From assembly GCA_963757335.1 (NCBI GenBank), contig CAVWRJ010000002.1, positions 434,001 to 498,000 of the forward strand: a stretch of 64,000 nt of DNA, written 5' to 3'. The notes under the pieces were generated by a model that was given only the letters and a program-made list of their open reading frames with translations, was not told the origin of the DNA and did no database searches. A program made the position numbers and the translations under genes. Of this stretch, positions 51,330-64,000 are shown piece by piece. This DNA is from DASQPA01 sp963757335 (lineage in GTDB: Bacteria > Acidobacteriota > Thermoanaerobaculia > Multivoradales > UBA5704). Within the stretch, counting starts at the first letter, position 1; every line of letters begins with the position of its first letter.

Positions 51330-54300
51330 CTACTGCGGCGACCAGGTCGGAACGCGTCCCGGCGTCCAGGGGGCACCGGCTGCTTCGAGCTGGTCTTCGA
51401 GCTTCTTCAAGTCGACGTCGATCAGCTGGTGGAGCTTCGGCAACAGCTCGGCGAACTGCTCGCTCGCGATCCGGTAGTTGTCGAGCTGTACCTGGGTCGC
51501 CGCCGAGCTCGATGTCCAGTGGGCCGAGACGACCCCCTGCACCCGCTCGACGACCGAGGGCAGGGTGGGCTCGCTGTACTTCCCCTGGACCGCACCGCCG
51601 GAGAGGCCGAGCGTCAGGTCGGCGAGGCGGTTGCGGAGGGCCTGCGACTGATCGGCGAGGCGGGGGTCCGCCGTGGGGGTGAGGAGGAGCGCCTTGTCGA
51701 TGAAGTCGAGGCGGGTCTTCGCCTCGCCGGCAGCGCTGGCGGCGCCCAGGACCGCGCGCTGGAGCCGGGCCGTGTCGCGCTCGAACTGAAGGAGGGCCCG
51801 GGCATCCTTGGCCGGGAGGCTGGCGAGCCCCAGGGAGGTGGCGGTGAAGGTCTGCGGCTCGCCGAGCGGGGTCTCCTTACCGTTCACCCTTTGGGCGAGG
51901 GCAACCTTGTAGGTGCCGGGTACCACCGCGGGGCCGCGGTCGGGCTCGTCGTAGGGGCCGGTCTCCGGCGCTTCAAGCGCAACCGGGTTGGCGGGCGGGA
52001 AGCGCAGGTCCCAGGCCACCCGGTGAAAGCCCGCGGCGGTCGGCCCGGTGAGGCGCCGAACGGGATGACCGTCCGCATCGGTGACGGTCAGCACGATCTC
52101 CGGCTCGACCTCCCGGTCCTCGGCCTGGAGCGACTCCCAGGCCGGGTAGGCGGCGTCCTTCCCCGCCTTGGCGAGCTTCTTCGCCTCCTCCCGGCGGATC
52201 TTCTTCTGGCTTTTGAGCTCGTCCTTCAGGTAGTAGGTGAAGACCGCCCCGAGCGGCGGGTTGGGAGCGGTGAAGAACCCCGCCCCCTGGAAGCTCTTGC
52301 CGCGGCCGCCGAGCGGGCTCGCCGGGAAGTAGAGCTGGACCGGCTTGACCGGCAGGAGCATGGCGCCCTGTTCGAGGCTCTCCGGGCTCACCCGGCGGAG
52401 CGGAGAAAGGTCGTCCAGGATGTAGAAGCCGCGGCCGAAGGTGGCGAGGACGAGGTCGTTCTCGCGCTTCTGGATCACCATGTCGCGCACCCCGGTGGGC
52501 GGCAGGCCGCCCTTCATCCGCAGCCAGTGCTTGCCGGAATCGTGGCTGAAGAAGGCCCCGAACTCGGTGCCGGCGAAGAGGAGGTCGGGCTTCTCGGTAT
52601 CCTGAATGACGACGTAGACCGTGCCCCGCGCCGGTAGATCCCCGGCGATCGAGGTCCAGCTCCGCCCGCGGTCGGTGCTCTTCAAAACGTAGGGCTTGAA
52701 GTCGCCGTTCTTGTGGTTGTCGAAGGCGGCGAAGACGGTGTTCGCGTCCTTCGAGCCGGCCTGCACCCGGGAGACGTAGGTCCGGTCGGGCACCCCGGGG
52801 AAGCTCTCGATCTTCCGCCAGTGGCCGCCGTCGTCCTCGCTCACCTGGATGAGCCCGTCGTCGGTCCCGGCATAGAGAAGGCCGGCCTGGACCGGCGACT
52901 CGGCGAGGGAGACGATGTTGCCGTAGAACGAGGTCGAGGTGTTCTTCGCCACCGCGTCGATGTCCCAGACCCGGCCCATGACCGGCAGCTTGTTGCGGTC
53001 GATCTGGCGGGTGAGGTCGGGGGAGATCGCCTGCCAGTGATCGCCCCGATCGTCGCTCTTGAAAAGCTGGTTGGCGCCGAAGTAGAGCCGGGTGTGGAGG
53101 TGCGGGCTGACGATGAGCGGCGAGTCCCAGTTCTAGCGCAGCGGCGGCCCGGCCTTCGTCGGCTGGGGCTGGATGAAGATCTGCTCGCCGCTCTTCTTGT
53201 CGAAACGGACGAGGACGCCGTACTGCGACTCGGCGTAGATCGTGTTGGGGTCCTCGGGGTCGGCCTGGGACTGGAAGCCGTCGCCGCCGGTGGTCACGAA
53301 CCAGTCGGCGTTGGTGATGCCGGTCTCGGAGTTGGTGCGCGACGGGCCGCCCAAGCTGAAGTTGTCCTGGGTACCGCCGTAAACGTTGTAGAACGGCACA
53401 GCGTTGTCGACCGAAACCCGATAGAACTGGGTGATCGGGAGGTTCGACTTGAACTGCCAGCTGGCCGCCCGGTCCCAGGTCTCGTAGAGGCCGCCGTCAC
53501 AGCCGGCGAGCATGTGATCGGTCGCTTCGGGATCGATCCACAGGACGTGGTTGTCCGAGTGCTTGTCGGGCTCCCCCAGGTTGTGGAAGTTTTTGCCGCC
53601 GTCGTCGGTGACCCCGATCCAGACGTCCATGGTGTAGACCCGGTCGGCGACCTTGGGGTCGGGGAAGAGCTCCTGGTAGTACTGGGGCGAGGAGGACACC
53701 GTGCCGCTCCGCTTCTCCCAGGAGGCCCCGGCGTCGGTCGAGCGGAAGAAGCCGCCCGCCTTGTTGGCCGCCTCGACGATGGCGTAGACGGTGTCCGGCT
53801 GGACCGGGGAGATGGCGAGGCCGATCCGCCCGAGGTCCTCCTTGGGCAGGCCCTTGCCGCTCTTCGCCCAGGTCGCCCCGGCGTCGGTCGACTTGTAGAG
53901 GGCGGATTCCGGGCCGCCGTCGATCAGGGTCCAGACGTGGCGCCGGCGCTGGTAGGCGGCGGCGTAGAGGACGTCGGGATTGCGCGGGTCCATCACGAGG
54001 TCGGTCACCCCGGTGTTGTCGCTGATCGAGAGGACCTTCTTCCAGCTCTTGCCGCCGTCGGTCGTTTTATAGAGACCGCGGTCGCCCCCGGCGCTCCACA
54101 GCGGGCCCTGGGCGGCGACGTAGACGACTTTCGAGTCGCGCGGGTCGACGACGATCTTCCCGATGTGCTCGGAGCTTTTGAGCCCCATGTTCTCCCAGGA
54201 GGCGCCGCCATCGGCCGACTTGTAGACCCCGTCGCCGTAGGCGACGCTGCGCTGGCTGTTGTTCTCGCCGCTCCCCACCCAGATCACCAGTGGGTTGTTG

Positions 54301-54656
54301 GGGTCGATCGTCACGCAGCCGGTCGAGTACGAGGCCTCGCCGTCGAAGATCGGGCTCCAGGTGACCCCGGAGTTGACCGTTTTCCAGACCCCCGACGAGG
54401 CCGTCGCCACGTACCAGGTGTGCTTGTTGTGCGGATCGACGGCGACGTCGACGATCCGTCCGGAGGTCAGGGCCGGGCCGATGCCGCGGAGCTCGATCCC
54501 GGCGAAGGTGTCGGCGCTCCAGGCGCTCTTCTTTTCTTTATCCTGGTCAGACTTGGTGGCAGATTTCTTCTCGGCCGCCCAGGCCGTCGGTACGACCGCC
54601 AGGGCTCCCGCCGCGAGGAGAACGAGGAGCGGGAACGTAAAAAGGTTTCGTTTCAC
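51330..54656 (-). CDS. Secreted BNR/VPS10-type propeller protein B, in-frame stop at residue 508
   Basis: 1108 residues if the TAG at 53133-53135 is read through; before it 507 residues, after it the frame stays open and in phase to 51330. The surrounding sequence PPLR*NWDSPLIVSPHLHT is the normal family motif (usually R-W/F-N-W), so a TGG-to-TAG change is the simplest cause. Signal peptide TFPLLVLLAAGALAVVPTAW. Many Asp-box repeats (KSADGGASWENMG, KTTDGGKSWKKV) predict a sortilin-like beta-propeller, then a C-terminal Ig-like and helical part. Such proteins are usually called glycosyl hydrolases, but no catalytic residue supports that. It is 30 nt downstream of paralogue A. Confidence 0.82.
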
Positions 54657-54686
54657 GAGATCGCCTCCAGAAAAGAAAGTGAGCGC

Positions 54687-57901
<3,215 letters not shown>

Positions 57902-58092
57902 TTTATGCACCTCGGCAGGAGGGAAGGGCATGGAAGTGCCACCGCGGACGGCAGCTTAACCAATGGGCGAGAGGGGGGCAAGGGCATCCTCACCTGTTGA
58001 CGAGCGCCCTGTAACGAATCGGCCGCCAAGGAGACTATTCCCTGTGTCGAAGATTGAACCTGAACGCCCGATCTTTTCGAGAGGAGACCCCC

Positions 58093-59025
58093 ATGAAGCG
58101 CCATCTCGTCTTCGCCACCCTCGCCATCGCCGCGACTCTGCTCGCCGCCGCGGCCCCCGTCCACGCCCAGGCGACCCGTACCTGGGTCTCGGGCGTCGGC
58201 AATGACGCCAACCCCTGCAGCCGCACGGCGCCCTGCAAGACCTTCGCGGGCGCCATTTCGAAGACCGCGGCCGGGGGGGAGATCAACGTCCTCGACCCGG
58301 GGGGCTTCGGCGCGGTGACCATCACCAAAGCGCTCACCATCTCCAGCGAAGGCTTTGAGGCCGGCGTGCTGGTGTCGGGCACCAATGCCATCGTCGTCAA
58401 CGCCGGGATCAACGATACCGTGGTCCTCCGCGGGCTCGACATCGAAGGCCTCGGGACGAGCCTCGTCGGAATCAAGGTCCTCTCGGCCGGCGCGGTCCAC
58501 GTCGAGAACTGCACGATCGAGGGCTTCACTCAGATCGGCATCGACTTCGTCCCCTCGAGCGCCACGCCCGGCAGCGTCAGCCAGCTCCATGTCAGCAATT
58601 CCATCATCCGCGATAATCCTGGCGCCTTGAGCGGCGGCATCCGCGTCAAGCCGGGTACCAACGTGTCGGCCGTCGGCATGATCGAAAACACTCAACTCCG
58701 GGACAACCAGTTTGGTCTCCGCGTCGAGGACAACAGCACTGTGACGGCCAAGAACAGCATCGCCGCCGGCAACGCCGGTAGCGGCTTCATCGCCGTCTCG
58801 AACGCGGCTGCGGCGACCCTGAACCTCGACAGTTGTGTCGCGACCGGAAACGCCTTCGGCATCAAGGCGGACAACCCCAACGGCATGGCTCGATTCGCCA
58901 GTTGCACGATTGCCGGGAACGCCACCGGTATCTCCACCAGCGGGGGTGGGCATACCGTCACCTTCACCGGCAGCAACAACAACGCCGACAGCGGCACCGC
59001 GACCAACAGCATCCCGCGGCAGTAA
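58093..59025 (+). CDS. Secreted right-handed beta-helix protein, copy 1
   Basis: 310 residues from the ATG at 58093 (GGAG upstream; the frame from 58054 adds a leader). Signal peptide ending AAAPVHAQA. The mature protein repeats turns of a parallel beta-helix (ALTISSEGFEAGVLVSG, IVVNAGINDTVVLRGLDIEG, VHVENCTIEGFTQIGIDF), as in pectate-lyase-like proteins. No lyase catalytic site is evident. The opening RTWVSGVGNDANPCSRTAPC contains two Cys that may pair. About 85-90 percent of residues match copy 2 downstream, so this is a recent duplication. Confidence 0.88.
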   Translation: MKRHLVFATLAIAATLLAAAAPVHAQATRTWVSGVGNDANPCSRTAPCKTFAGAISKTAAGGEINVLDPGGFGAVTITKALTISSEGFEAGVLVSGTNAIVVNAGINDTVVLRGLDIEGLGTSLVGIKVLSAGAVHVENCTIEGFTQIGIDFVPSSATPGSVSQLHVSNSIIRDNPGALSGGIRVKPGTNVSAVGMIENTQLRDNQFGLRVEDNSTVTAKNSIAAGNAGSGFIAVSNAAAATLNLDSCVATGNAFGIKADNPNGMARFASCTIAGNATGISTSGGGHTVTFTGSNNNADSGTATNSIPRQ

Positions 59026-59070
59026 GAGACGACACCCAGGATTTGAGTTGGCGGCCTCTGGCCACGCCAG

Positions 59071-59104
59071 AGCCCTCCTCGCCGAATCGGCGGGGAGGGC
59101 TTTT
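59071..59104 (+). terminator. Rho-independent terminator of beta-helix copy 1
   Basis: AGCCCTCCTCGCC (59071-59083) pairs with GGCGGGGAGGGCT (59089-59101) and is followed by TTTT. Classic stem plus T-tract about 45 nt after the stop. Confidence 0.8.
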
Positions 59105-59148
59105 CCATTCAGCGTTTCCACAGCATTGCCGCAAGCAATGAGCAGGCA

Positions 59149-59177
59149 TTGACCTCTTCGCGGATTCCGCCTAAAGT
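59149..59177 (+). promoter_or_regulatory. Promoter of beta-helix copy 2
   Basis: TTGACC (59149-59154), 17-nt spacer, TAAAGT (59172-59177). A leader of about 35 nt includes GGAGG at 59206-59210, 8 nt before the ATG. Confidence 0.6.
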
Positions 59178-59218
59178 CTTAGGAGTATAAACAAACCGCA
59201 TTTTCGGAGGAGCTTTCG

Positions 59219-60151
59219 ATGAAACGCAACATCCTGCTCAGCGCTAGCGCTGTGCTCGCGGCCCTGCTTGCGGCCGCGGCACCGGTCCACGCCCAGGCGA
59301 CCCGTACCTGGGTCTCTGGCGTCGGCGACGACGCCAATCCCTGCAGCCGCACGGCACCCTGCAAGACCTTCGCTGGGGCGATCTCGAAGACCGCGGCGGG
59401 CGGCGAGATCAACGTGCTCGACCCCGGCGGCTTCGGCGCGGTGACCATCACCAAGGCACTCACCATCTCCAGCGAAGGCTTCGAGGCCGGCGTGCTGGTG
59501 TCGGGCACCAACGGCATCATCGTCAACGCCGGCACTGCCGATTCCGTAACCCTCCGTGGGCTCGACATCGAGGGCCTGGGGACGGGTCTCGTCGGGATCA
59601 AGGTCCTCCAGGCCGGCGTGGTCCACGTCGAGAACTGCACGATCCACCACTTCACTCAGATCGGCATCGACTTCGTCCCCGCGAGCGCCACGCCCGGCAG
59701 CACCAGCCAGCTCGACGTCAGCAACTCCATCATCCGCGACAACACCGGCGCTTCGAGCGGCGGCATCCGCGTCAAGCCGGGTACCAACGTGTCGGCCACC
59801 GGCATGATCGAGAACACTCAGCTTCAGAACAACCAATTTGGTCTCCGCGTCGAGGACAACAGCAATGTGACGGCGAAAACCACCACGGCTGCCGGCAACG
59901 CCGGTAGCGGCTTCATCGCCGTTTCCAACGCGACCGCGGCGACCCTCAATCTCGACAGCTGTGTCGCGACCGGAAACGGCTTCGGCATCAAGGCCGACAA
60001 TCCCCTGGGCACGACCCGGTTCATGAACTGCACGATCACCGGGAACACCACCGGCCTTTCCTCCGGTAATACCGGTCACACCGTCACCTTCACCGGCAGC
60101 AACAACAACGCCGACAGCGGCACCGCGACCAACAGCATCGCTAAGCAGTAA
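59219..60151 (+). CDS. Secreted right-handed beta-helix protein, copy 2
   Basis: 310 residues, same length as copy 1, with a good GGAGG. Signal peptide ILLSASAVLAALLAAAAPVH. The beta-helix turns are nearly the same; differences cluster in loops, e.g. ENCTIHHFTQ for ENCTIEGFTQ and NVTAKTTTAAG for TVTAKNSIAAG. It has its own promoter and terminator, so the two copies are regulated separately. Ligand or substrate unknown; probably a surface or secreted structural or polysaccharide-binding protein. Confidence 0.88.
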   Translation: MKRNILLSASAVLAALLAAAAPVHAQATRTWVSGVGDDANPCSRTAPCKTFAGAISKTAAGGEINVLDPGGFGAVTITKALTISSEGFEAGVLVSGTNGIIVNAGTADSVTLRGLDIEGLGTGLVGIKVLQAGVVHVENCTIHHFTQIGIDFVPASATPGSTSQLDVSNSIIRDNTGASSGGIRVKPGTNVSATGMIENTQLQNNQFGLRVEDNSNVTAKTTTAAGNAGSGFIAVSNATAATLNLDSCVATGNGFGIKADNPLGTTRFMNCTITGNTTGLSSGNTGHTVTFTGSNNNADSGTATNSIAKQ

Positions 60152-60162
60152 GGGATTCGAGA

Positions 60163-60194
60163 GCCCTCCTCGCCAGGTCGGCAGGAGGGCTTTT
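60163..60194 (+). terminator. Rho-independent terminator of beta-helix copy 2
   Basis: GCCCTCCTCGCC (60163-60174) pairs with CGGCAGGAGGGC (60179-60190) with one mismatch; TTTT follows. The stem is closely related to the copy 1 terminator and ends 4 nt before the end of the convergent gene. Confidence 0.75.
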
Positions 60195-60198
60195 CCGT

Positions 60199-61629
60199 TC
60201 AGCGCCTCCGGAGCACCGTCATCTTGCCGAATTCTCTGACCTTCTCGTAGCCGCCGGTCGCCAAGAGCTCGGCGATCAAGCGGTACGGTCCGATCGCGGG
60301 ATCGGCAGCGTCGTCGAAGACGACGGTGGCGCCTGCCATGAGATGCGGCCGCCAGCTCTCGAAGTCGCGGCGCACCCCCTCGTACCGGTGATCGCCGTCG
60401 ATCCATAAGAGCGCGACCGGCAGGTGCCAGCCCGGCGCCACCTGCTCGCTGCTGAGATTGACCAGGCGCACCACGTGGTAACAGCCAGTTTCGAGCATCG
60501 CCCGATGAAAGGCGCCGGCGTCGGCCGGGCCGAAACGACCGCCGAGCACGCCGGTGAAGGTCTGGTGGGGCTCGATCGCGAAGACCGGGACACCGTGCCC
60601 GTCGAGCGATCCCCGGCCGAGGGCGACCGTCGAACGCCCGCGATAGGAGCCCACCTCGACGATGCAACCCTTTCGCACCTCGCGGGCGAGCTCGTAAAGC
60701 AGCTTCGCCTCCGCCAAGCTGGTCATCCCTTCGGTGCGGTCGAGGAATTCCTCGATCGGCCCGACCGGCAGGGCGTCATAGGCGCCGCTGCGCTCCCGAT
60801 TCGTCACGGTCGCCGCCGGTCCGCCGATCTCTCCACCGCGCAGGCGAAGGAGGAGCGGAACCGTCAGCGTCATTGGATGGCTGATGCCGTGTTCCCAGAG
60901 CCCATCCTCACCCCAGCAATCGCCGTGGTCGCCGCAGAGGACGATCGTGGCGCCCGCAAACCGTGCCAGCAGCGGACCCAGTGCGTCATCCACGAATTCG
61001 AGGCAGGCGCGTTGCCGCAGCCGGCAGTCCGCCGAACGATCGACGGTCTGGAACGGAACGCAGGGATTATCCTCGCGGCTCCACGGCGCACCTTCGTAAT
61101 AGTAGGGGACATGGGTCTCGCCGATGTTGAGAAATAGAAAGATCGGCGACCCTGAAGATTGTGCCAGCTGCTGGTCGATCCAGGCGAGTTGGCGCCCCAG
61201 CGACCAGGAGTTACCGGGGTAAAAGAACTCGTCGAACTCGCCGATCAGAAGCTGGGCCGCCTCGGTGCTCGGATCGAACCAGGCGACCGCGCCCGAGCCG
61301 AGGGTGCGATAGCCCAGGTTTTTAAATCCCGCGATGATGTTTCGCCCGGCGAGCGTGAAGCCCTCGCCGCCCTTGCCGGGAAAGGCGGCGCCGGCGAGCT
61401 TGAAGATCTTGCCGAATTTCGGATTGATCAGCGGCGCGGCGGCGGCGGCCACCCCCGGCGTGAAGCCGACGAACATCGCCGCGTGCGAGCCGAAGGTGAA
61501 ATAGGACGGTGCCTGCGCCTTGTGGAGGGGACCGACCTGGCGGAGGTTCGGCACCTGGGCGCCGGTGAAGGTGTCGTAGCGACAGGAGTCGAGCGTGACG
61601 AACAGCACCGAGCTGGGCTCAATCGCCAT
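60199..61629 (-). CDS. Fusion: sulfatase-like (alkaline phosphatase superfamily) plus SAM methyltransferase
   Basis: 476 residues from the ATG at 61629, inside the end of the upstream sulfatase gene. Residues ~1-300 have the phosphatase-superfamily core: FVTLDSCRYDTF (metal), TFGSHAAMFVG with Thr45 at the nucleophile position, and VLCGDHGDCWGEDG (metal). Residues ~310-476 are a Methyltransf_24-like domain: IVEVGSYRGRSTVALGRG (SAM motif I), ALLWIDGDHRYEGVRRDFE and VVFDDAADPAIGPYRL. The methyltransferase is of the type often found with glycosyltransferases. The pairing in one chain suggests coupled modification of one substrate, such as a phosphorylated or sulfated glycan. Cytoplasmic; no signal peptide. 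Confidence 0.85.
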   Translation of the reverse strand: MAIEPSSVLFVTLDSCRYDTFTGAQVPNLRQVGPLHKAQAPSYFTFGSHAAMFVGFTPGVAAAAAPLINPKFGKIFKLAGAAFPGKGGEGFTLAGRNIIAGFKNLGYRTLGSGAVAWFDPSTEAAQLLIGEFDEFFYPGNSWSLGRQLAWIDQQLAQSSGSPIFLFLNIGETHVPYYYEGAPWSREDNPCVPFQTVDRSADCRLRQRACLEFVDDALGPLLARFAGATIVLCGDHGDCWGEDGLWEHGISHPMTLTVPLLLRLRGGEIGGPAATVTNRERSGAYDALPVGPIEEFLDRTEGMTSLAEAKLLYELAREVRKGCIVEVGSYRGRSTVALGRGSLDGHGVPVFAIEPHQTFTGVLGGRFGPADAGAFHRAMLETGCYHVVRLVNLSSEQVAPGWHLPVALLWIDGDHRYEGVRRDFESWRPHLMAGATVVFDDAADPAIGPYRLIAELLATGGYEKVREFGKMTVLRRR

Positions 61630-63025
61630 GAGTCGCCTTGACCGCAGGGGCGGGAGTGGCGGCACGAAAGGCGATCAGGCGCTCTCCGAGCGCGGCCAGC
61701 GTGCCGGCATACCGACCGTCGTCGGCGAGATTGACCTGCTCTAAGGGATCGCCGGCGCGATCGAAGAGGAGCGCCGGACGGTCGTCTGGACCGAATTCGA
61801 TTTTGAAGCGCTCGTCGACGATCGCCGTGTCGCCGAGAAATTCGCTGACCGCAAACTCCCGGTGGGCGGTCGCCCTGCCCTCGATCAATGGTCGCAGCGA
61901 TTTGGCGTGCGACAGTCCGGCGAGGCTGCCGCCGGCATAGTCGGCAAGGGTGGCGCCGACATCCATCCATTCGGCGATCACCGAGAGCTCGCGGCTCCCG
62001 TTCGCGGCGTCAAGGTTCGGCGGCCGAACGATGAGCGGAACCTGGACGACGGGATCGAGAAAGTTGGCCTTGTAGACCAGGCCCTGATCGCCGTTCATCT
62101 CGCCGTGATCCGAGGTGAAGACGATCAACGTCCGCTCGAGCTCGCCCCGCCGGCGAACGACTTCCAGGATGTTCCCGATCTGCTCGTCGATCAGGGTCAC
62201 GTTGCCGGCATAGTTGGCGCGCATGGCGCGCACCTCGTCGGGCAGGAGCGGCGGGCTGTAGAATCCGGAGTCGAACGCCCGCCGCAGCAGGCCGCGCACC
62301 TGCTCGTGCCCAGCGAGCCGCGGCGTGGGTGCGGGGATGTCCGCCTCTGCGTAGAGGCTCGCGTAGGGTTCAGGAGCATCCCAGGGCTCGTGCGGGCCGC
62401 CGAAGCTCACCCAGCAGAACCAGGGCTGCTGACCGTCGAGGCCAGCTAGATAGCTCGCGGCCTGGCGCCCCACGTAGGTATCATAATGATGCTCGGCACC
62501 GAGCACCGAGGGCCGGGCGACATAGCGCTTCGAGCGAATGCGGTCGGCTAAATCTTCGCGGAAGCGCTCCCACAGCCCCTGCTCCTGCCAGGACTGCGTC
62601 ATGTTGCTCAGGACATGCATGCTCGCATGAGGGCCGGCGGTCTCGTCCACGACCTGCAACCCATAGGCGTGCATGAGATCGACGCGGTCGCGCAGATCGC
62701 CTTCGTGGGGATGCAGGTGGGTCTTGCCGAACAGGCTGGTGCGGTATCCGGCCCGCTCGACCGCCTGCATCCAGTTGGGGTACCGGGGGTTGAGGGTACG
62801 GGTTTCGTTCTGCCACACGCCGGTCTGATGGGGATAGAGACCGAGCGCGAGGCTGAAGCGGGCCGGAATGCACTCTGCCGAGTTGGTGACGACCCCGTGC
62901 AAGAGGAAACCTGCGCGCGCCAGCCGGTCGAGGTTCGGCGTTCGGGTCCACCCATTGACGATCCCCAGCGCGTCCGCGCGCATCTGGTCGGCCATCAAGA
63001 AGAGGATGTTGGGTGAGGTCGGCAT
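61619..63025 (-). CDS. Canonical cysteine-type sulfatase
   Basis: 468 residues. Metal-binding Asp pair in LFLMADQMRADAL, FGly motif C-I-P-A-R with Cys52, and FTSDHGEMNGDQGLVYK. This is the only sulfatase in the window with the Cys that can be converted to formylglycine (C-x-P-x-R). It hydrolyses sulfate esters, or phosphonate monoesters in related arylsulfatase-like enzymes. No signal peptide is seen, so it may act in the cytoplasm. The fusion gene overlaps its stop by 11 nt, and the glycosyltransferase is next upstream, so a sulfated-glycan locus is likely. Confidence 0.9.
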   Translation of the reverse strand: MPTSPNILFLMADQMRADALGIVNGWTRTPNLDRLARAGFLLHGVVTNSAECIPARFSLALGLYPHQTGVWQNETRTLNPRYPNWMQAVERAGYRTSLFGKTHLHPHEGDLRDRVDLMHAYGLQVVDETAGPHASMHVLSNMTQSWQEQGLWERFREDLADRIRSKRYVARPSVLGAEHHYDTYVGRQAASYLAGLDGQQPWFCWVSFGGPHEPWDAPEPYASLYAEADIPAPTPRLAGHEQVRGLLRRAFDSGFYSPPLLPDEVRAMRANYAGNVTLIDEQIGNILEVVRRRGELERTLIVFTSDHGEMNGDQGLVYKANFLDPVVQVPLIVRPPNLDAANGSRELSVIAEWMDVGATLADYAGGSLAGLSHAKSLRPLIEGRATAHREFAVSEFLGDTAIVDERFKIEFGPDDRPALLFDRAGDPLEQVNLADDGRYAGTLAALGERLIAFRAATPAPAVKATHGD

Positions 63026-63085
63026 CTCTATTCTTGAGGCTGGTCTTCTTGCGACCGAGCGAAGCGGGCAGAATGCTACTACAGC

Positions 63086-64000
63086 TCAGAGCCGCAGCCG
63101 GTGCCGCAGGCCGAGGACCCACTCCCGCAACCGCCAGGCGCGAGTCCCCTCCATCCGCTCCACCCGGTTCCTGTAGGCGGCGAGCTCGGCGTAGAGCCGG
63201 TAGCGCTCGTCTGCGAGCCTCCCCCGTTCCTCCTCGGCCACCTGGGCCACGGCGAGACGCCGCTCGGTCTCCTCCAGGCGGCGGGCGAGATCGTCCCGCT
63301 CGGCCACGACCCCGTCTCGCTCGGCCCGCAGGCGGTCGCGTTCGCCGGCGACGCCGGCCAGCTCCGCCTGGACGAGGCTTGCCTCGTGTTGGGCGGTGAG
63401 CAGCCGGGGCAGGCGCCGGCGGTAGAGATCCCGGTGCTTGTCGAGCATGTGGAGCCGCAGCGGCTCGCCGACCTCGGCACTCAGGAGACCGGACGCCATG
63501 GAGCCCGGCCGCACCCGATAGTCGAAGGTGACCTCGGGGAGGCGGTGGAAACGCCAGCCGCGCTCGGCGGCCCCGATCCAGAGTCCCAGTCCTCCCAGCC
63601 CATCGCCGGCATGGTGCCGTCGTAGCCGCCGCACTGCTCCCAGACCTCGCGGCGGAGGACCGAGCAGGCGTCGATGAAGTTGGCGCGCAGCAGGCGGTCG
63701 AGATCGAACTCCGGGACCGACGATCCTCCCCGAGCGGCAGCCGAACTCCTGGCGGTCGCCGTAGACCACCCCCACTTCGGGCGCCGCGTCGAGGACCGCC
63801 ATCGCCGCCGCCGGGAAACCCGGCCGCAGGCGGTTGTCGGCGTCGAGCGGCAGGAGGTAGCGGCCGCGCGCCTCCCGGATACCCCGGTTGCGTGCCGCGG
63901 CGAGGCCGGCGTTCGCCTGGACGATCACCGTGTAGCCGAGCTGGCGGAGGACGGCGAGGATCTCCAGGGTCCGTGGCGCGGTCGAGCCGTCGTCGACGAT
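63086..64000 (-). CDS. GT2 family glycosyltransferase (partial, with two compensating indels)
   Basis: About 305 residues to the right edge, where the gene continues. GT-A motifs: VDDGST (at the edge), NAGLAAARNRGI, LLPLDADNRLRPGF (D-x-D), and LWIGAAERGWRFHRL. Between about 63718 and 63584 the sequence reads correctly in another frame (VPEFDLDRLLRANFID, VWEQCGGYDGTMPAMGWEDW), so one base is extra near 63718-63735 and one is missing at 63583/63584; the open frame therefore survives. The C-terminal ~110 residues form a predicted coiled coil (ERDRLRAERDGVVAERDDLA). It probably adds sugars in surface-glycan synthesis, with the neighbouring sulfatases and methyltransferase. Confidence 0.78.
   Translation of the reverse strand: MVDDGSTAPRTLEILAVLRQLGYTVIVQANAGLAAARNRGIREARGRYLLPLDADNRLRPGFPAAAMAVLDAAPEVGVVYGDRQEFGCRSGRIVGPGVRSRPPAARQLHRRLLGPPPRGLGAVRRLRRHHAGDGLGGLGLWIGAAERGWRFHRLPEVTFDYRVRPGSMASGLLSAEVGEPLRLHMLDKHRDLYRRRLPRLLTAQHEASLVQAELAGVAGERDRLRAERDGVVAERDDLARRLEETERRLAVAQVAEEERGRLADERYRLYAELAAYRNRVERMEGTRAWRLREWVLGLRHRLRL

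Overview
This is a GC-rich, densely coding bacterial window. The gene content (tandem sulfatase-like/TPR lipoproteins, FG-GAP/ASPIC proteins, ELWxxDGT-repeat proteins, BNR/VPS10-type propellers, carboxypeptidase-regulatory-like domains, a multihaem cytochrome) suggests a heterotrophic member of the Acidobacteriota, perhaps near Thermoanaerobaculia. That is an inference from content; there is no rRNA or marker gene in the window to confirm it.

Layout. 1-7.1 kb: the end of one and two complete tandem lipoproteins with an alkaline-phosphatase-superfamily head and a TPR tail, then a convergent FG-GAP/ASPIC protein. 7.2-18 kb: a small HTH regulator, a four-repeat secreted protein, a hybrid histidine kinase, a secreted TPR protein overlapping a protein that resembles the guanidine-modifying (agmatine deiminase/PAD) fold, a CNNM/CorC transporter, an MFS permease and an ATL-type DNA-binding protein. 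18-19.6 kb: a Phd/VapC toxin-antitoxin pair, a two-hairpin palindromic element and two 42-bp minisatellites. 19.6-30.4 kb: acyl-CoA synthetases, a DHA2-type permease, a muramidase, alpha/beta hydrolases, a TetR regulator, a DUF433/DUF5615 pair and an RlaP-like nucleotidyltransferase. 30.5-43.2 kb: a PabB-PabC fusion, small secreted proteins, a lone flavin-dependent halogenase-like enzyme, a very long ELWxxDGT protein, an ammonium transporter and a RibD/DHFR-like reductase. 43.3-51.3 kb: a 21-bp repeat array, a six-haem cytochrome with a P460-like region, HigBA and a Zn/Mn-type ABC operon. 51.3-57.9 kb: two paralogous BNR propeller proteins. 58-60.2 kb: two nearly identical secreted beta-helix proteins. 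60.2-64 kb: a sulfatase-like/methyltransferase fusion, a canonical cysteine sulfatase and a glycosyltransferase running off the edge, which looks like part of a surface-glycan locus.

The most interesting signals are between or across genes. (1) Several regulators (HigBA, Phd/VapC, TetR, the HTH gene, the histidine kinase) have a promoter whose -10 box lies 6-9 nt before the start codon, which predicts leaderless mRNAs. (2) Two copies of a roughly 90-nt palindromic element at gene 3' ends share a conserved 54-nt core but have different, self-complementary arms. (3) Degenerate 9-bp repeats sit in frame inside unrelated genes; in the ELWxxDGT gene one unit is 8 bp and breaks the frame. (4) Three minisatellite arrays all have 21- or 42-bp periods. 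(5) Seven genes carry single-base lesions, so either assembly errors or active decay must be considered before calling them pseudogenes.
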